Counted from the first letter of the stretch, positions 44,543 to 54,384 are shown. The stretch: DNA of 64,000 bases from Marinobacter salsuginis (GCF_009617755.1 NZ_BGZH01000001.1:1736001-1800000), one strand, 5' to 3'. Made by a program: numbers and translations. Notes: a model not told the origin generated them from the letters alone.

Positions 44543-45856
44543 TCAGCGACGTTGGTCCAGCCCCATGCAGGTGGCATAGAAAGTAGTGGTTGCTGGCCAG
44601 TCCGAGAAAATACCAATCACCCCCACCTCACGGGCCAGAACATCAATCACGGTCAGCATATCGCCGTCGTTGTTAATGGCATCAGTCACTGTCTGGTAAT
44701 ACCAGCCACCGCCGTTTTCCAGTGGGCCGCTGCGCTCAACCGTCCAGGCGATCAGGTCCAGACCCGCGGTACGGGCATTTTCGGCGTACTCTGACGGAAC
44801 AATCGCACCATAGCTATCAAGCGTCAGCATCTTCCAGAGGGCCGGAGCCAGGATATTCACGCCTTGTGCCTTCAGGCTTTCCATGTAGGCTAGCGAGGTG
44901 TTTTCCGGCGTAGGGGCCGACTGATCGAGGAACACCGCCTGCCGGCCAAAGCGGGGTGTCTCGTCTACCCAGAACAGCACATCGTCCAGATTGAATGACT
45001 GGGGCCATACATCCCTCGGCCTGACGCCCGCATCGATGTAATCCTGGATCATCTGGCGGGCATAGTCCTGCTGGCTATAGTCACCCTCAAACGGCATATC
45101 CACCACCGGGGTTTTCAGCTCCGGGGTGAACTTGACGCCCAGTGCCTTGAAAAGCTCGATGCTCTCTTTATGGGTCATCAACGTGCCACGGCTGGCATAA
45201 AGGTCTGTACGCCAGTCAGCCGTGCCAGCCAGATACTCCTCCGGCGTGGTTGCCATGGGGTTGTAGGCGTCCATCTTGCCCTTCAGGGACTTGAACTCTG
45301 CGAGGGTAATATCACTGGTTCGGCACTCGGCACGGGCCGGTGTGCCCGATGCCGGATCGGCCGGTACAAACGGCTGGGTGCACTTGGCGTTCAACTCCGG
45401 GACCGCGACGATGTTCGTTGTGGTGTGCAGGTCGTTCTGGGCGTGCCGGCAAACCAGTTCACGGTCCTTGGTGAATGCCACATCACACTCCACAATGCCT
45501 GCGCCCATCTGCGCTGCGGCAACGTAAGACTCCTTGGTGTGCTCGGGAAACTGCAGAGGGGCGCCACGGTGGCCGATAGAAAAATCCGAGCGCTTGAGAT
45601 GGCGGGTATTGCAGGACTGCAGGCGCTCCTTCAAGGGGCCCTCATCCATGTTATCGACCAGCCAGAACGGCCGAGGCCCCTGGTGGATCGGCTGCTTGTC
45701 AGCCGCGCGCTTATGCCAGGATTGGGCAGGCACATCTTTCCAGTCGTCCAGACCGGGCGGCACCCAGGATTCAGGATGGGACTTACCCGGCGCGGCCTGC
45801 GCCACAGAGAGGGCGGCCGAGCAGAGCGACAGCCCGAGTATCGTGCGTAACTTCAT
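44543..45856 (-). CDS. glpQ: Secreted glycerophosphodiester phosphodiesterase family protein
   Basis: 437 residues from the ATG at 45854-45856, chosen for the AAGGAG site eight bases upstream and the signal peptide that follows (cleavage after AQA, about 22). The GDPD catalytic motifs are present: [34 protein letters not shown]. The fold is a TIM barrel hydrolysing glycerophosphodiesters to glycerol-3-phosphate and alcohol in the periplasm. It is longer than E. coli GlpQ (358 residues), the extra sequence lying after the catalytic His. The symbol is by family, not proven orthology. Confidence 0.88.
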   Translation of the reverse strand: MKLRTILGLSLCSAALSVAQAAPGKSHPESWVPPGLDDWKDVPAQSWHKRAADKQPIHQGPRPFWLVDNMDEGPLKERLQSCNTRHLKRSDFSIGHRGAPLQFPEHTKESYVAAAQMGAGIVECDVAFTKDRELVCRHAQNDLHTTTNIVAVPELNAKCTQPFVPADPASGTPARAECRTSDITLAEFKSLKGKMDAYNPMATTPEEYLAGTADWRTDLYASRGTLMTHKESIELFKALGVKFTPELKTPVVDMPFEGDYSQQDYARQMIQDYIDAGVRPRDVWPQSFNLDDVLFWVDETPRFGRQAVFLDQSAPTPENTSLAYMESLKAQGVNILAPALWKMLTLDSYGAIVPSEYAENARTAGLDLIAWTVERSGPLENGGGWYYQTVTDAINNDGDMLTVIDVLAREVGVIGIFSDWPATTTFYATCMGLDQRR

Positions 45857-45949
45857 AACCAGCTCCTTGTGAAATGAATGATACTGCATCACCAGTGTTC
45901 ACAAGGAGGGTTACGACGGTAAGACGTTTCCGTGAAGTCGGCGTGATAC

Positions 45950-46207
45950 TCAGCTGGCCGTTGAGGCCTCGTATTCACGTATCATTGCGAACAACTGATC
46001 CTTGTGGTTCAGCCGTTTCTTCTTGAGCGTTTCCAGATAGTCGTCGGACGTGTTCTCAGCGCCCGTTTCGATGCGATGCACCTCATGATCCAGCTCATGA
46101 TATTCATCAAACAGCTTGGCGAAGTGAGCGCTGTTGGTTTTCAGAAGGTGGATGGCCTCTTTGTATTCCGGCAGTTCGTGAATCAGATCGTGCTTTTCCA
46201 GGGACAT
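45950..46207 (-). CDS. YdcH family (DUF465) small protein
   Basis: 85 residues from the ATG at 46205-46207, supported by GGAGA at a suitable distance upstream. Typical DUF465 sequence: a highly charged helical hairpin with ELPEYKEAIHLLK, LFDEYHELDHEVHRIE and a basic LKKKRLNHKDQL. It is a cytosolic coiled coil of unknown role. A longer version from 46249 is possible but lacks support. Confidence 0.9.
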   Translation of the reverse strand: MSLEKHDLIHELPEYKEAIHLLKTNSAHFAKLFDEYHELDHEVHRIETGAENTSDDYLETLKKKRLNHKDQLFAMIREYEASTAS

Positions 46208-46322
46208 TCGCGCAGTCTCCATGACTGTGGGGGATGAGATTGAATTCACTGATCCCAGTGTATGGCTCGCTGGTGTGGTCGGTCTTGATCCCCGTCAAGC
46301 GGCCGAACGCCTGCACACCCAA

Positions 46323-47177
46323 TTACCGCACAGGTTCATCGTTCCGTATACGAAGAAAGCTGGCAAAGCGAGGCAAACCGGTGGCTGTGAGGCCATAGTA
46401 CTTGAACGTGATCGTGGTTCCGGGGTCAGGAGGCGAGGCTCTCTCTCCATCGGTAAACCCCGAACCGATCCGGAATTGCCTGCCATCTTCCAGTTCCACC
46501 AGCAGTGACCCCATCAGCCCCTCGAATTTGCCCTGGCCCGGTAGGTGACGGACCACTAATGCTTCGGCATCCTGATACTGTTTCACTTTCAGCAGATCGT
46601 TCGAGCGCCCGCTGCGGTAACGACTGCCCCCCAGCCTCAGCATTAACCCCTCTGCTCCGCCGTCGACCGCCTCATCCAGCCGCTGCATCAGCTTCTCATG
46701 GGTGCTTGCCCGTTGTTGATCGACCAGCGCCATGTACGGTGATCCAACCTCCTCAATTAATACACGTAGCCGTGTCAGGCGTTGATCGAAGGTTGCCTCC
46801 TTATCCGGAAGATCAAACACCATGAACCGAATCCGCTGCCAATCGTCGTCATCTGGCACTTCCTGACGCACCGCCCCCGACAACTCGGCAAAACGGCCAC
46901 GCCCCATCCAGAGCTCGCCGTCCAGAGGGTGATCCGGAAACCCTTCGGTGAACCAAGTGGGCGCGCGGTACTCATGACCGCCACGGGAGAGAAAACGTTC
47001 GCCGGTCCAGTATGCGCGCACCCCGTCGAGCTTTTCGCTGACCCAGTAGCCGTCCATCGACATGCCTTTTTGATACACGTTGGCGAGTGTCAGCTCGGGC
47101 GGTTTCGCTACCGCAATGGGGCAAAACAGAAGAAAAATCAGCACCGGCAGCGCGGCGCTGAACAATCGAAACAGCAT
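46323..47177 (-). CDS. Periplasmic ATP-dependent DNA ligase (Lig E type)
   Basis: 284 residues from the ATG at 47175-47177, supported by AAAGGA upstream and the signal peptide that starts there (cleavage after AVA, about 24). Nucleotidyltransferase motif I is SEKLDGVRAYW with the adenylated Lys. Other motifs: FLSRGGHEY, LDGELWMGRG, AEGLMLRLGG and DLLKVKQY, then a compact OB domain. The absence of other domains and the signal peptide fit Lig E, a minimal ligase proposed to act on extracellular or incoming DNA. Confidence 0.92.
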   Translation of the reverse strand: MLFRLFSAALPVLIFLLFCPIAVAKPPELTLANVYQKGMSMDGYWVSEKLDGVRAYWTGERFLSRGGHEYRAPTWFTEGFPDHPLDGELWMGRGRFAELSGAVRQEVPDDDDWQRIRFMVFDLPDKEATFDQRLTRLRVLIEEVGSPYMALVDQQRASTHEKLMQRLDEAVDGGAEGLMLRLGGSRYRSGRSNDLLKVKQYQDAEALVVRHLPGQGKFEGLMGSLLVELEDGRQFRIGSGFTDGERASPPDPGTTITFKYYGLTATGLPRFASFLRIRNDEPVR

Positions 47178-47253
47178 GGCAATTCCTTTGCACTCAGTTA
47201 CCTTTTCCGCAGAGGCCAGACTTTCCTTTCCGGCCCCGATCATCAGCGCCGCG

Positions 47254-47703
47254 TTATTCGTTTCCGCAAGTGCTTCTCACCTTCTTTCTGAAATCCTCAC
47301 GAATGCGGGTGTTCTCGGCCTCATTCACATAGACCCGCTCGCCCTGATCGTTGATGTTGTAAAAGGTGGAGACGCTGGCCAAATGCTTGAGGCGCGCCCG
47401 GAGTTTTCTACACAGCTCGGCCTGCTTCTCCGCTTTCTCTTCTGCCTTGGCACCAGCGGCCTGCCGGGCCTCACGCTCTTCCTGCTGCTGCTCCAGAAAC
47501 TCGGTCATCTTCTGATGCCGCTCCCGGGCACCCGCATCCACGCTGGCCGGGGAGGCTTTCACCGTAACTTCACTTGATGCAGCCTTGGCCGGTGGACGGT
47601 CGCCGAAATGGGTCTGGCCGTTGGCATCGACCCATTTGTAGACGCCGGCGTTTGCGGAGAGGGGGAGAAGGCAGAGGAGCGTTAGAGCGATTTTTACAGA
47701 CAC
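47254..47703 (-). CDS. DUF4124 domain secreted protein
   Basis: 149 residues from a GTG start preceded by AAAGGA. Signal peptide (cleavage after ANA, about 19), then the DUF4124 core GVYKWVDANGQTHFGDRPP. A charged helical region rich in Glu, Lys and Arg (about 65-115) suggests a coiled coil. Function unknown. It starts 20 bp after the last gene of the T6SS effector cassette, so it may receive read-through, but its composition is that of the ordinary genome. Confidence 0.88.
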   Translation of the reverse strand: MSVKIALTLLCLLPLSANAGVYKWVDANGQTHFGDRPPAKAASSEVTVKASPASVDAGARERHQKMTEFLEQQQEEREARQAAGAKAEEKAEKQAELCRKLRARLKHLASVSTFYNINDQGERVYVNEAENTRIREDFRKKVRSTCGNE

Positions 47704-47723
47704 TGAGAATTCCTTTTCAAAGG

Positions 47724-48602
47724 CTAGTAGTAGTTGGCTTTACCGAAAATGGCTTCAATTTCCTTCGGCCATTTATACTTAAAAGGAGAAAATCTCGCCC
47801 AAACCATGGTCGGCATGAAGAGCACTAGACTGAGATAATCGGCTGCTGATGCTGCCACTGACTTCCCGTGCATACCTTGCACATACGACTCGTAGTTGCC
47901 CGTTTCAAGGTTCACGAAATCCTCTTCCAAAGGCCCTTCGTGATAGTATCTAACAATAAAGTTCCACTTCCTATACAAGTGATCTTCTTTAAAGTAAGAA
48001 GATATTCTCTTTCGCTGCAGGGAACTCTTCGGAGTTTTCCCACAAAAATAATGCTTATCTCTAAGAAAAATATGGGAATAATATTGTCTGTCCCACATCA
48101 CCCCAGAACCGAAATACTGTAAATTATAAGAAAAGGTAACTTCCAGTTCGCTCCACGGTATACGATAGAATGTTCCCCTGTGCCCAACGTATACAAATCC
48201 CTCTTTCCGATCTATTCGTACTGGCAAAGTAAATGGAAAAAACGCTTCGTAAAGAATAAATCCAGCCCACAACGGAAAAAATAGTACAGCAGACGCTGCA
48301 AATACTCCGGTGTAAAACTGGTCAATAATCCACGCAACAAAAAGTACAAACACCATGAACAAATTTATGATGGGGAGGAGTCCTATTCGAAGAGTTAGAA
48401 AGGCTGTTCGAATGTCAATGAATCGCCCACTGATATGGGCGACACCGTGCCCCATATCTTCTGCAGAATCAGACACTCCCGTCACTTTCAAAGCCGGTGG
48501 GCTGGCAAGACGCTGACCATAAGTACGGTATCGTCGTTTTTCAAGCTGTTGCTCAATGTCCGTCTCTGGGAAATCACAGCTCAAAGGTGAGTCGCTCATC
48601 AA
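47724..48602 (-). CDS. DUF6708-like membrane protein, candidate partner or immunity protein of the T6SS effector
   Basis: 292 residues. After a ~65-residue cytosolic start there are two to three membrane helices (about 70-125: RIGLLPIINLFMVFVLFVAWII and AVLFFPLWAGFILYEAFF, the first split by a short turn), then a soluble domain (about 130-290). I recognise it as resembling DUF6708 proteins seen in T6SS loci, from memory only. The gene overlaps the effector gene by 29 bp and is AT-rich like it. Position and membrane topology fit immunity against a membrane-acting toxin, which is inference. Confidence 0.7.
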   Translation of the reverse strand: MMSDSPLSCDFPETDIEQQLEKRRYRTYGQRLASPPALKVTGVSDSAEDMGHGVAHISGRFIDIRTAFLTLRIGLLPIINLFMVFVLFVAWIIDQFYTGVFAASAVLFFPLWAGFILYEAFFPFTLPVRIDRKEGFVYVGHRGTFYRIPWSELEVTFSYNLQYFGSGVMWDRQYYSHIFLRDKHYFCGKTPKSSLQRKRISSYFKEDHLYRKWNFIVRYYHEGPLEEDFVNLETGNYESYVQGMHGKSVAASAADYLSLVLFMPTMVWARFSPFKYKWPKEIEAIFGKANYY

Positions 48603-51447
48603 CTCCCAGCTCCTCTACATTATCTCCATCCAAGATGACGCGCAGACCGTCATCCCCTGTCACGTTTCGACCATCTTTAACGTACTCGATAAGCAACTCA
48701 AGCTGTTCCCGGTTATTGTGATTGTAATGAGTAAACTTATTAGTAGCGCCACTTCCGGAGAAGTCTTCCTCTTTTCTCCGATTGAATAACTCCGTAATTT
48801 CTTCGAAATCATCTTTAAATAGTATGTTTCTTTCCGCCTCAAATAATCTAACTGAAGCGGCAGAAGACGATGGGTCAAACCCTGGGAAATACACAACGAA
48901 ACTCGTGTATTCCGATAAGACTTTGTACTCACCCTGCTGAGTTATTGCCGGATGCTTAGACATATTCTCAGTTATTCGAACAATGGGAGAAAACAGTAGG
49001 TAGTAGAAGGCATCTAACTCCACTTCAAAATACTGCCGAACTTCAAGGCCCTTATCGGGTAAAACGATGGACTTACTCGTATCCAAAAGTTCGTCGTTCG
49101 ATGGCCGTATTTGATCGCCCCAGTAACGGAGCGTCCGAGCATCACCCCAGAAGGACGTCGACAGGAAATCCTCGATCCTTGAGCGGGTGACGTACATTTG
49201 GACCGCGGTTATAGCAACTGTCAGGACCACCAGAACCGCACCAACAACTGCAACCCCTGCCCCAATACCTGTCCCTGCAAAAGCGCCCGCCAATGCTAAA
49301 AAGGTCAGATACCCGATGCCGGCGGTCAACCCAACCTGAACGACGGCTAAGCCCAGTGCGGTGTTATGGCCGGTATGCCAAGCGCGCCAAGCAGTTCTAC
49401 CCTCAAGCCCTATCGCCAGCATTGTTCCGACAAAGGGAAGTAATTTTACAGCCCCTCTCGCTATAAACCTTGCAAAGCCAGACAATACCTTTAAACCACG
49501 GAGACCGTTTACAGCTACCGAAACTCGGGATCCTGTTGCTGAGAACCGCTCTGACAAAATCTTGATGTACTCAGACTGAATTAGCAACCCGCTGAAGTTG
49601 ACAACCCCCTCCGCCAAGCTCCAAAGGTTGTCAACAAATGGCAGCCACTTATCAATGGCTGACCGGTCCCCCAAAATGACGTCCTTCTGGGTTTCCTTCA
49701 AAGAGGACATCAGCGCGACCATGTTCACAGCGTGGAAGAAGGTCACTGCTCCAATGAAATTTCCCCGATTCTCCTTAATTGATTCGACCACTGGGTCAAG
49801 GCGCGTATGCAGCCAACCAAATGGGTTATCCTTGAAATCCGGTGTTAAGTGGAATGCGTCGATAAAACTTCTTTTAAGTCGATTCCGGATATCGATTTCC
49901 ATCATACCTGCGGCGACCGGCGATAGCGTCGCGCCGGAAAGGCTGATGCCAGAGGAAGCCGTCAGCGCATCTTGATGAGCCTTGAAGAGCAGATCGGTTG
50001 CCCTATCCAGCGACATACTGTGTTCATGAACCTGAATCTGATACCGCCTGCTAACGTTCTTGATCCACTTTTTCCACTGTGGCCTTGTTTGTCGGTTTCT
50101 TGCCCACTCTCCCATTTGCGCTGCAGGCGTCGCAAATTCTAGCAACAAGGTATCTGTAGCTGTGGTTACACTCACAAACGCAGGCAGATCATACATGCTA
50201 TCGACGATCTTCAGACGGCCATAGTCAAACCCCGGAAGATCCTTCAGCTTCTCGGTAACTTTGTTGATGGAAGAAACAAGGAACAGAACCGCTTTTAGTG
50301 TATCTCCGACGATACCGGCCTCACCGTCTTCAGTCTCCATCCATTTGTTGGCGTCTTCTCTCCCCTTTTCCGCCGATACGTAGCCATCCAGAATATCCGC
50401 CAACTCTTTTTCCACGGCCTCAAAGCCTGTAGCCATGCAAATGTCATTAAACTCGAGCTTCCTGGCCAGCAGATCTGAATCAATCCAGCGTTTCCAGTCC
50501 TCAAAAACGCGGCCACGCTCTCGATCGTACTCTTCGATCTTCTTGTGATACTGAGCAACGAACGCTTCTTTATCCCCATAACGAATGCGTTCCTTCAACT
50601 CATTTCGGACATCTTCCTGATCATCTGCATTAGTCTTTTTGCTGGCCTCAAGCTCGATAAGTGCATCGACCAGTTTTGCTGTGGAGTAGGGGTAAACATT
50701 CTCTTCAGCATGATTCGTAATCAAATTGACATAGAGGGCATGCAATTGCCCAAGCTCCGACGTAATTCCAATCTCATCATCTAACGCGACGTAATAGGAA
50801 AACTCGGTTGCTTTTTTGCTCTGCCCCTGAAAATCCTGTTCAGAAAGGCCGGCGGTAAAATCTGTTAAGCTCCATTCGAACTCCGACTGCTCCGCTCGAT
50901 ACTCTTCGACAAACTGGTTGACGGTTTCTGTTTCGGCAATGTTTTCACCGTAGCCCCTGGCAAACAGTCCATCCAGATTGAAAGCCTGCATATATTCGCT
51001 GCGAACTTCCGCATCTGTTCTAGCGAGCTCCTGTAAACGTACGGTCCATCGATGCTGTACAAACTTCAGGAAAACCTTTCCCGCCTCCGGATGATGAATG
51101 CACGGCAGGGCACTCTCGGCATCCGCATCAGGAAGGAGTACAGAATTTACACCTGCCTGAACTTCACTGATGACACCATCTTTGCCAACCCGGTATTCAT
51201 GAAGTGTCCCGTATAACTCGGAGTACAAGTACAACCAACCGGCCTTAAGTGTCCGCAAGCAATAGAACGCTTTGTCCAGCGACACATTTGGAGCACGGAA
51301 ATTGGAGGGTAGAGCAACTTCTTCCTGGCTGATTGCCCAACGTACCGGATACAACGCAACGGTTTTGAGCGGAAGCGGGCACATCTGTGCCGCTGAGTCG
51401 ATGTCATCAGCACCCTGTAAAAACGCTGAGCTGTTAGCACTACCCAT
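48574..51447 (-). CDS. T6SS effector, VasX/BTH_I2691-like
   Basis: 957 residues. The N-terminus (CPLPLKTVALYPVRWAI ... FYCLRTLKAGWLYLYSE) is the conserved region of BTH_I2691/VasX-type effectors. The middle is helical and charged. At about 685-790 there is a cluster of strongly hydrophobic, Gly/Ala-rich helices like the colicin-type membrane segment of VasX, followed by a soluble C-terminal region. The predicted action is insertion into the target inner membrane. It is encoded after vgrG and a DUF4123 adaptor, the usual order. The sequence is visibly AT-richer than the structural T6SS genes. Confidence 0.85.
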   Translation of the reverse strand: MGSANSSAFLQGADDIDSAAQMCPLPLKTVALYPVRWAISQEEVALPSNFRAPNVSLDKAFYCLRTLKAGWLYLYSELYGTLHEYRVGKDGVISEVQAGVNSVLLPDADAESALPCIHHPEAGKVFLKFVQHRWTVRLQELARTDAEVRSEYMQAFNLDGLFARGYGENIAETETVNQFVEEYRAEQSEFEWSLTDFTAGLSEQDFQGQSKKATEFSYYVALDDEIGITSELGQLHALYVNLITNHAEENVYPYSTAKLVDALIELEASKKTNADDQEDVRNELKERIRYGDKEAFVAQYHKKIEEYDRERGRVFEDWKRWIDSDLLARKLEFNDICMATGFEAVEKELADILDGYVSAEKGREDANKWMETEDGEAGIVGDTLKAVLFLVSSINKVTEKLKDLPGFDYGRLKIVDSMYDLPAFVSVTTATDTLLLEFATPAAQMGEWARNRQTRPQWKKWIKNVSRRYQIQVHEHSMSLDRATDLLFKAHQDALTASSGISLSGATLSPVAAGMMEIDIRNRLKRSFIDAFHLTPDFKDNPFGWLHTRLDPVVESIKENRGNFIGAVTFFHAVNMVALMSSLKETQKDVILGDRSAIDKWLPFVDNLWSLAEGVVNFSGLLIQSEYIKILSERFSATGSRVSVAVNGLRGLKVLSGFARFIARGAVKLLPFVGTMLAIGLEGRTAWRAWHTGHNTALGLAVVQVGLTAGIGYLTFLALAGAFAGTGIGAGVAVVGAVLVVLTVAITAVQMYVTRSRIEDFLSTSFWGDARTLRYWGDQIRPSNDELLDTSKSIVLPDKGLEVRQYFEVELDAFYYLLFSPIVRITENMSKHPAITQQGEYKVLSEYTSFVVYFPGFDPSSSAASVRLFEAERNILFKDDFEEITELFNRRKEEDFSGSGATNKFTHYNHNNREQLELLIEYVKDGRNVTGDDGLRVILDGDNVEELGVDERLTFEL

Positions 51448-52306
51448 GAACCAGTCCCTCCGTTGACTTTTTCTCGGCTAATTCTGCAATTCGCGCTATG
51501 GCTCTGCCAGGCGCTGCGGAATGCTCTTTCCATAGTTTCTGTACTTCACTGTTGTCGAATGCCTGGTATCCAAGCCAGCCAATCGTATTGATAAACAGCG
51601 CAATATCTCGGGTACTGCAGAGCCCCCGCGCTTTCGCCGCGTCGACTAGAGCAGAGACCGTCCCCCAATCCTGCCCATCGGTATCCGTTTTCTGAAGCAA
51701 ATGGGGAAAGTAGTCTGCAACGTGAAGTTCTAGCTTTCTGAGGGCTGTCTTTTCGGCCGCTCTTTCCATGGCAACCTGGTGTTCCTCAAGGATGCTGAAC
51801 CTCTCAGCCTGCTGCTCGATACTGGGCTGATCATTATGAAAATAGTCCCACTCACCAGTTCGGCGATCCTGAATGGCGAACAGGCTACAAGGCCCCATCA
51901 ATCGCCTCACATTTTCACCTGATGCATCCAGCTTCAACAGGTGCCGCGTGATTTCAGGATCATAAAACCGGAAAACAACCTCATCTTCTGTGACCAGCCT
52001 CGCCAGAAGCAATCCACGCAAGTGCTGCATGACCTCTTCGAAGTGACAGCCAGCCCGCAATACAATGGCAACACCCTGATGCTTCCAATCGTCGAAGCAT
52101 TTCAGTGCCAGGGAGCTATCTATTCCCGATTCAACCAGCCACGGTGAAATTTCCAATAAGTCGACAAGCTCAGTTTCCCTGTAGAGCGCATCACAATGAG
52201 GTGTTTCGATCTCACGAAAAATAACCTGGGGCAAATTATTTACTTTGGCGCCATCCATAAGAATGAACGTCTTACCCTTACCGGGAAGTCCAGCAAGATA
52301 CCCCAT
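51440..52306 (-). CDS. DUF4123 T6SS effector adaptor/chaperone
   Basis: 288 residues from the ATG at 52304-52306, which shares one base with the vgrG stop (TGATG), with AAGGTG upstream. The N-terminal ~140 residues match DUF4123 (FILMDGAKVNNLPQVIF, SPWLVE, HLRGLLLARL, FRFYDPEI). The C-terminal ~140 residues are helical. Such proteins (Tap/VasW) load a specific effector onto its VgrG. The stop overlaps the effector start by 8 bp, consistent with chaperoning that protein. Confidence 0.9.
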   Translation of the reverse strand: MGYLAGLPGKGKTFILMDGAKVNNLPQVIFREIETPHCDALYRETELVDLLEISPWLVESGIDSSLALKCFDDWKHQGVAIVLRAGCHFEEVMQHLRGLLLARLVTEDEVVFRFYDPEITRHLLKLDASGENVRRLMGPCSLFAIQDRRTGEWDYFHNDQPSIEQQAERFSILEEHQVAMERAAEKTALRKLELHVADYFPHLLQKTDTDGQDWGTVSALVDAAKARGLCSTRDIALFINTIGWLGYQAFDNSEVQKLWKEHSAAPGRAIARIAELAEKKSTEGLVHG

Positions 52307-54384
52307 CAGATCGCACCTTGTGATTCTGATGAGCAGACCTGGCAAATTCCCTTCCCCTGATTCGCGGCATTCTTGATGGCACGTATCTGGTCGGACTTGG
52401 CCATCGGTCTTTGGGGTGCCTCCGGGAGGGTCACCGGCGCAACAGCCCCCCCATTCTCCTCCATCAGGGCGGGCATCTCCGGCATCTGAACCTCCTGCCC
52501 GCTCCCCTTACCCGGCGAACCCCCAGCATTAAGTTTGATCGCAGCCCCACCCATCGCCACACCACTGGGATCAATCTTGACGAAGCTGCCACCAGCTTTG
52601 AGGGTGATTTCCGCACCCGCCTCGATAACGGTTTTCTGCCCGGCTTTGATGTGCAGTTCGGTGCCGGCTTCACTGAGCCAGGCGGTGCCGGCCTTGAGGT
52701 GAAGGGTGCCGGTGACGTTCAAACTGCGGTCCTTGCCCGTTTTTTCCCGTTTCTCACCCTCCACCTTGGCGTGTTCATTGCCTTTGATGTGGACCTTCTG
52801 TTCGTTTGCCACGGTCAGGTGGCAATCGTTCCTGATGACTGCAGTGCGGTTGTTTTCCGTGAACAGAGCCAGGTCTTTCTGGGCGTGAACGTAGATCTGC
52901 TCTTCGCCGGCTTCGTCTTCAAACCGCAGCTCGTTGCTGCCCTCGCCCTTGTGGGTTTTGGTTTTCAGGGTGGTGCGGGTTTTATGCTCCGGCAGCGCAT
53001 ACGGCGGCGTGTTGGTGGCGTGCCAGGTTCGGCCGGTGATGATGGGCTGGTCCGGGTCTCCGTCCAGGAAGGAGACGATTACTTCATGACCGATCCTCGG
53101 CAATGCGGTGAATCCATACTGGCCGCCGGCCCACTCCTGGCTGACCCGAAGCCAGGCACTGCTGTGTTCATCGTTGGCCCCATAGCGATCCCAGGGAAAC
53201 CGCACTTTCACCCGACCGTACTGGTCACAATGGATTTCTTCGCCTTCGGGGCCGGTAACCATGGCCATCTGGGGCCCGTCCATCAGGGGTTTATGCTCAC
53301 ACAGCGGCCGCCAGCTTCGGTCTGCGGGGATGGCGGTAAAGTGGTTACCGTAGAGTGTCGGTTCGCTGCCACCCTCTTCTTCCAGGGCCTGGGGTTGAGA
53401 GCCAGTGTGGGTGAGCGCCGTGAGCAGCCAATCGCGATTCAGGGTTTCGTTGTCGTGGTCGGTCAGTGCCACCCTGGCACCAGGTGCGAAATCCGGGCGA
53501 TTGCTTTCGCCAAAGGCTGTGCTGGCGTCACTGCGCAGGGCCTGCAGCCTGGTTTCAGTGAACGGCTGACCACTGGCGTCCTGTTTAAAGCGGCCAGGGT
53601 AGTCGTAGTGCTGGTAGTCCGTCCGGTGGAGGATCTGGTCGCCAGCTTGTTCATGCATCAGGGCGTAAGCCGGGTTTTTGAAGGTGTAATCCTTCATGAC
53701 GACCGAAGTGGGGCGCACCCGCTCCCGGTACGCAAACCGGAACACACAGGGCGTTCGGGCACTCCCTCCTGCTTTTTCGTTGTATGGGGCAGCCTCAAGC
53801 CTGGGCGAATCGCGATGATGATCGGCAAAAATCAGTGCAGGTGGCTCCTGGCCATCCAGGCCGCCATGCTGGTAGCGGTAGTGCCAGCCTTCCTCCGCAG
53901 CCAGGCGTTCGACAAAGGCCAGATCGCTTTCCCGGTGCTGGACGCAGTATTCCCGCTCCTCAGGACCGCGTTTAAGGTCGAAGACGGTATCGACGATCCC
54001 ACGCTCCTCCAGCAGGGTACGCACAATCTCATCCGTGCCCCGGTTCTGGAAAATACGGCTGTTGTGCATCAGCGACAGGCGCCAGGGCGGTGGCCGAAAC
54101 ACCAGTTCGTAGCGGGTACGTCGATGGCCGGAATCTCCACGGGCGAATTCGCTGACTACACCGGTAAAACGGCGCAGTGGTGCCCCATCCTGCCAGACCA
54201 CCAGGTCCACCGGTTGCTCCAGCAGATTCGAGGCGACAACAGATGGATCGGTACTGGCCAGGTCAATACGTCCCTGGAACAGCTCGGACAGTCGTTCTGT
54301 CAGCGCAAAGCCAACAACGGAAAAGTGATCAGAGGGGAATTCGCCTATGGTGGCGGTGAATTGCAGTCCGCTTGCCTGGGGCAT
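52306..54384 (-). CDS. tssI: T6SS spike protein VgrG
   Basis: 692 residues from the ATG at 54382-54384 (AGGGA upstream); the frame is open to 54429 but the extra residues do not look like VgrG. It has gp27-like and gp5-like spike domains (ERLAAEEGWHYRYQHGG; WLRVSQEWAGGQYGFTALPRIGHEVIVSFLDGDPDQPIITGRTWHATN), then the DUF2345 needle repeat region (about 490-630). The last ~55 residues are a Pro-rich tail ending with CQVC. No enzymatic extension, so it probably carries the separate effector via the DUF4123 adaptor. Confidence 0.95.
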   Translation of the reverse strand: MPQASGLQFTATIGEFPSDHFSVVGFALTERLSELFQGRIDLASTDPSVVASNLLEQPVDLVVWQDGAPLRRFTGVVSEFARGDSGHRRTRYELVFRPPPWRLSLMHNSRIFQNRGTDEIVRTLLEERGIVDTVFDLKRGPEEREYCVQHRESDLAFVERLAAEEGWHYRYQHGGLDGQEPPALIFADHHRDSPRLEAAPYNEKAGGSARTPCVFRFAYRERVRPTSVVMKDYTFKNPAYALMHEQAGDQILHRTDYQHYDYPGRFKQDASGQPFTETRLQALRSDASTAFGESNRPDFAPGARVALTDHDNETLNRDWLLTALTHTGSQPQALEEEGGSEPTLYGNHFTAIPADRSWRPLCEHKPLMDGPQMAMVTGPEGEEIHCDQYGRVKVRFPWDRYGANDEHSSAWLRVSQEWAGGQYGFTALPRIGHEVIVSFLDGDPDQPIITGRTWHATNTPPYALPEHKTRTTLKTKTHKGEGSNELRFEDEAGEEQIYVHAQKDLALFTENNRTAVIRNDCHLTVANEQKVHIKGNEHAKVEGEKREKTGKDRSLNVTGTLHLKAGTAWLSEAGTELHIKAGQKTVIEAGAEITLKAGGSFVKIDPSGVAMGGAAIKLNAGGSPGKGSGQEVQMPEMPALMEENGGAVAPVTLPEAPQRPMAKSDQIRAIKNAANQGKGICQVCSSESQGAI

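Noticed and set aside
52306..54384. Evolved VgrG with a C-terminal toxin domain
   Set aside because: Only about 55 residues follow the DUF2345 region and they show no enzymatic motif.
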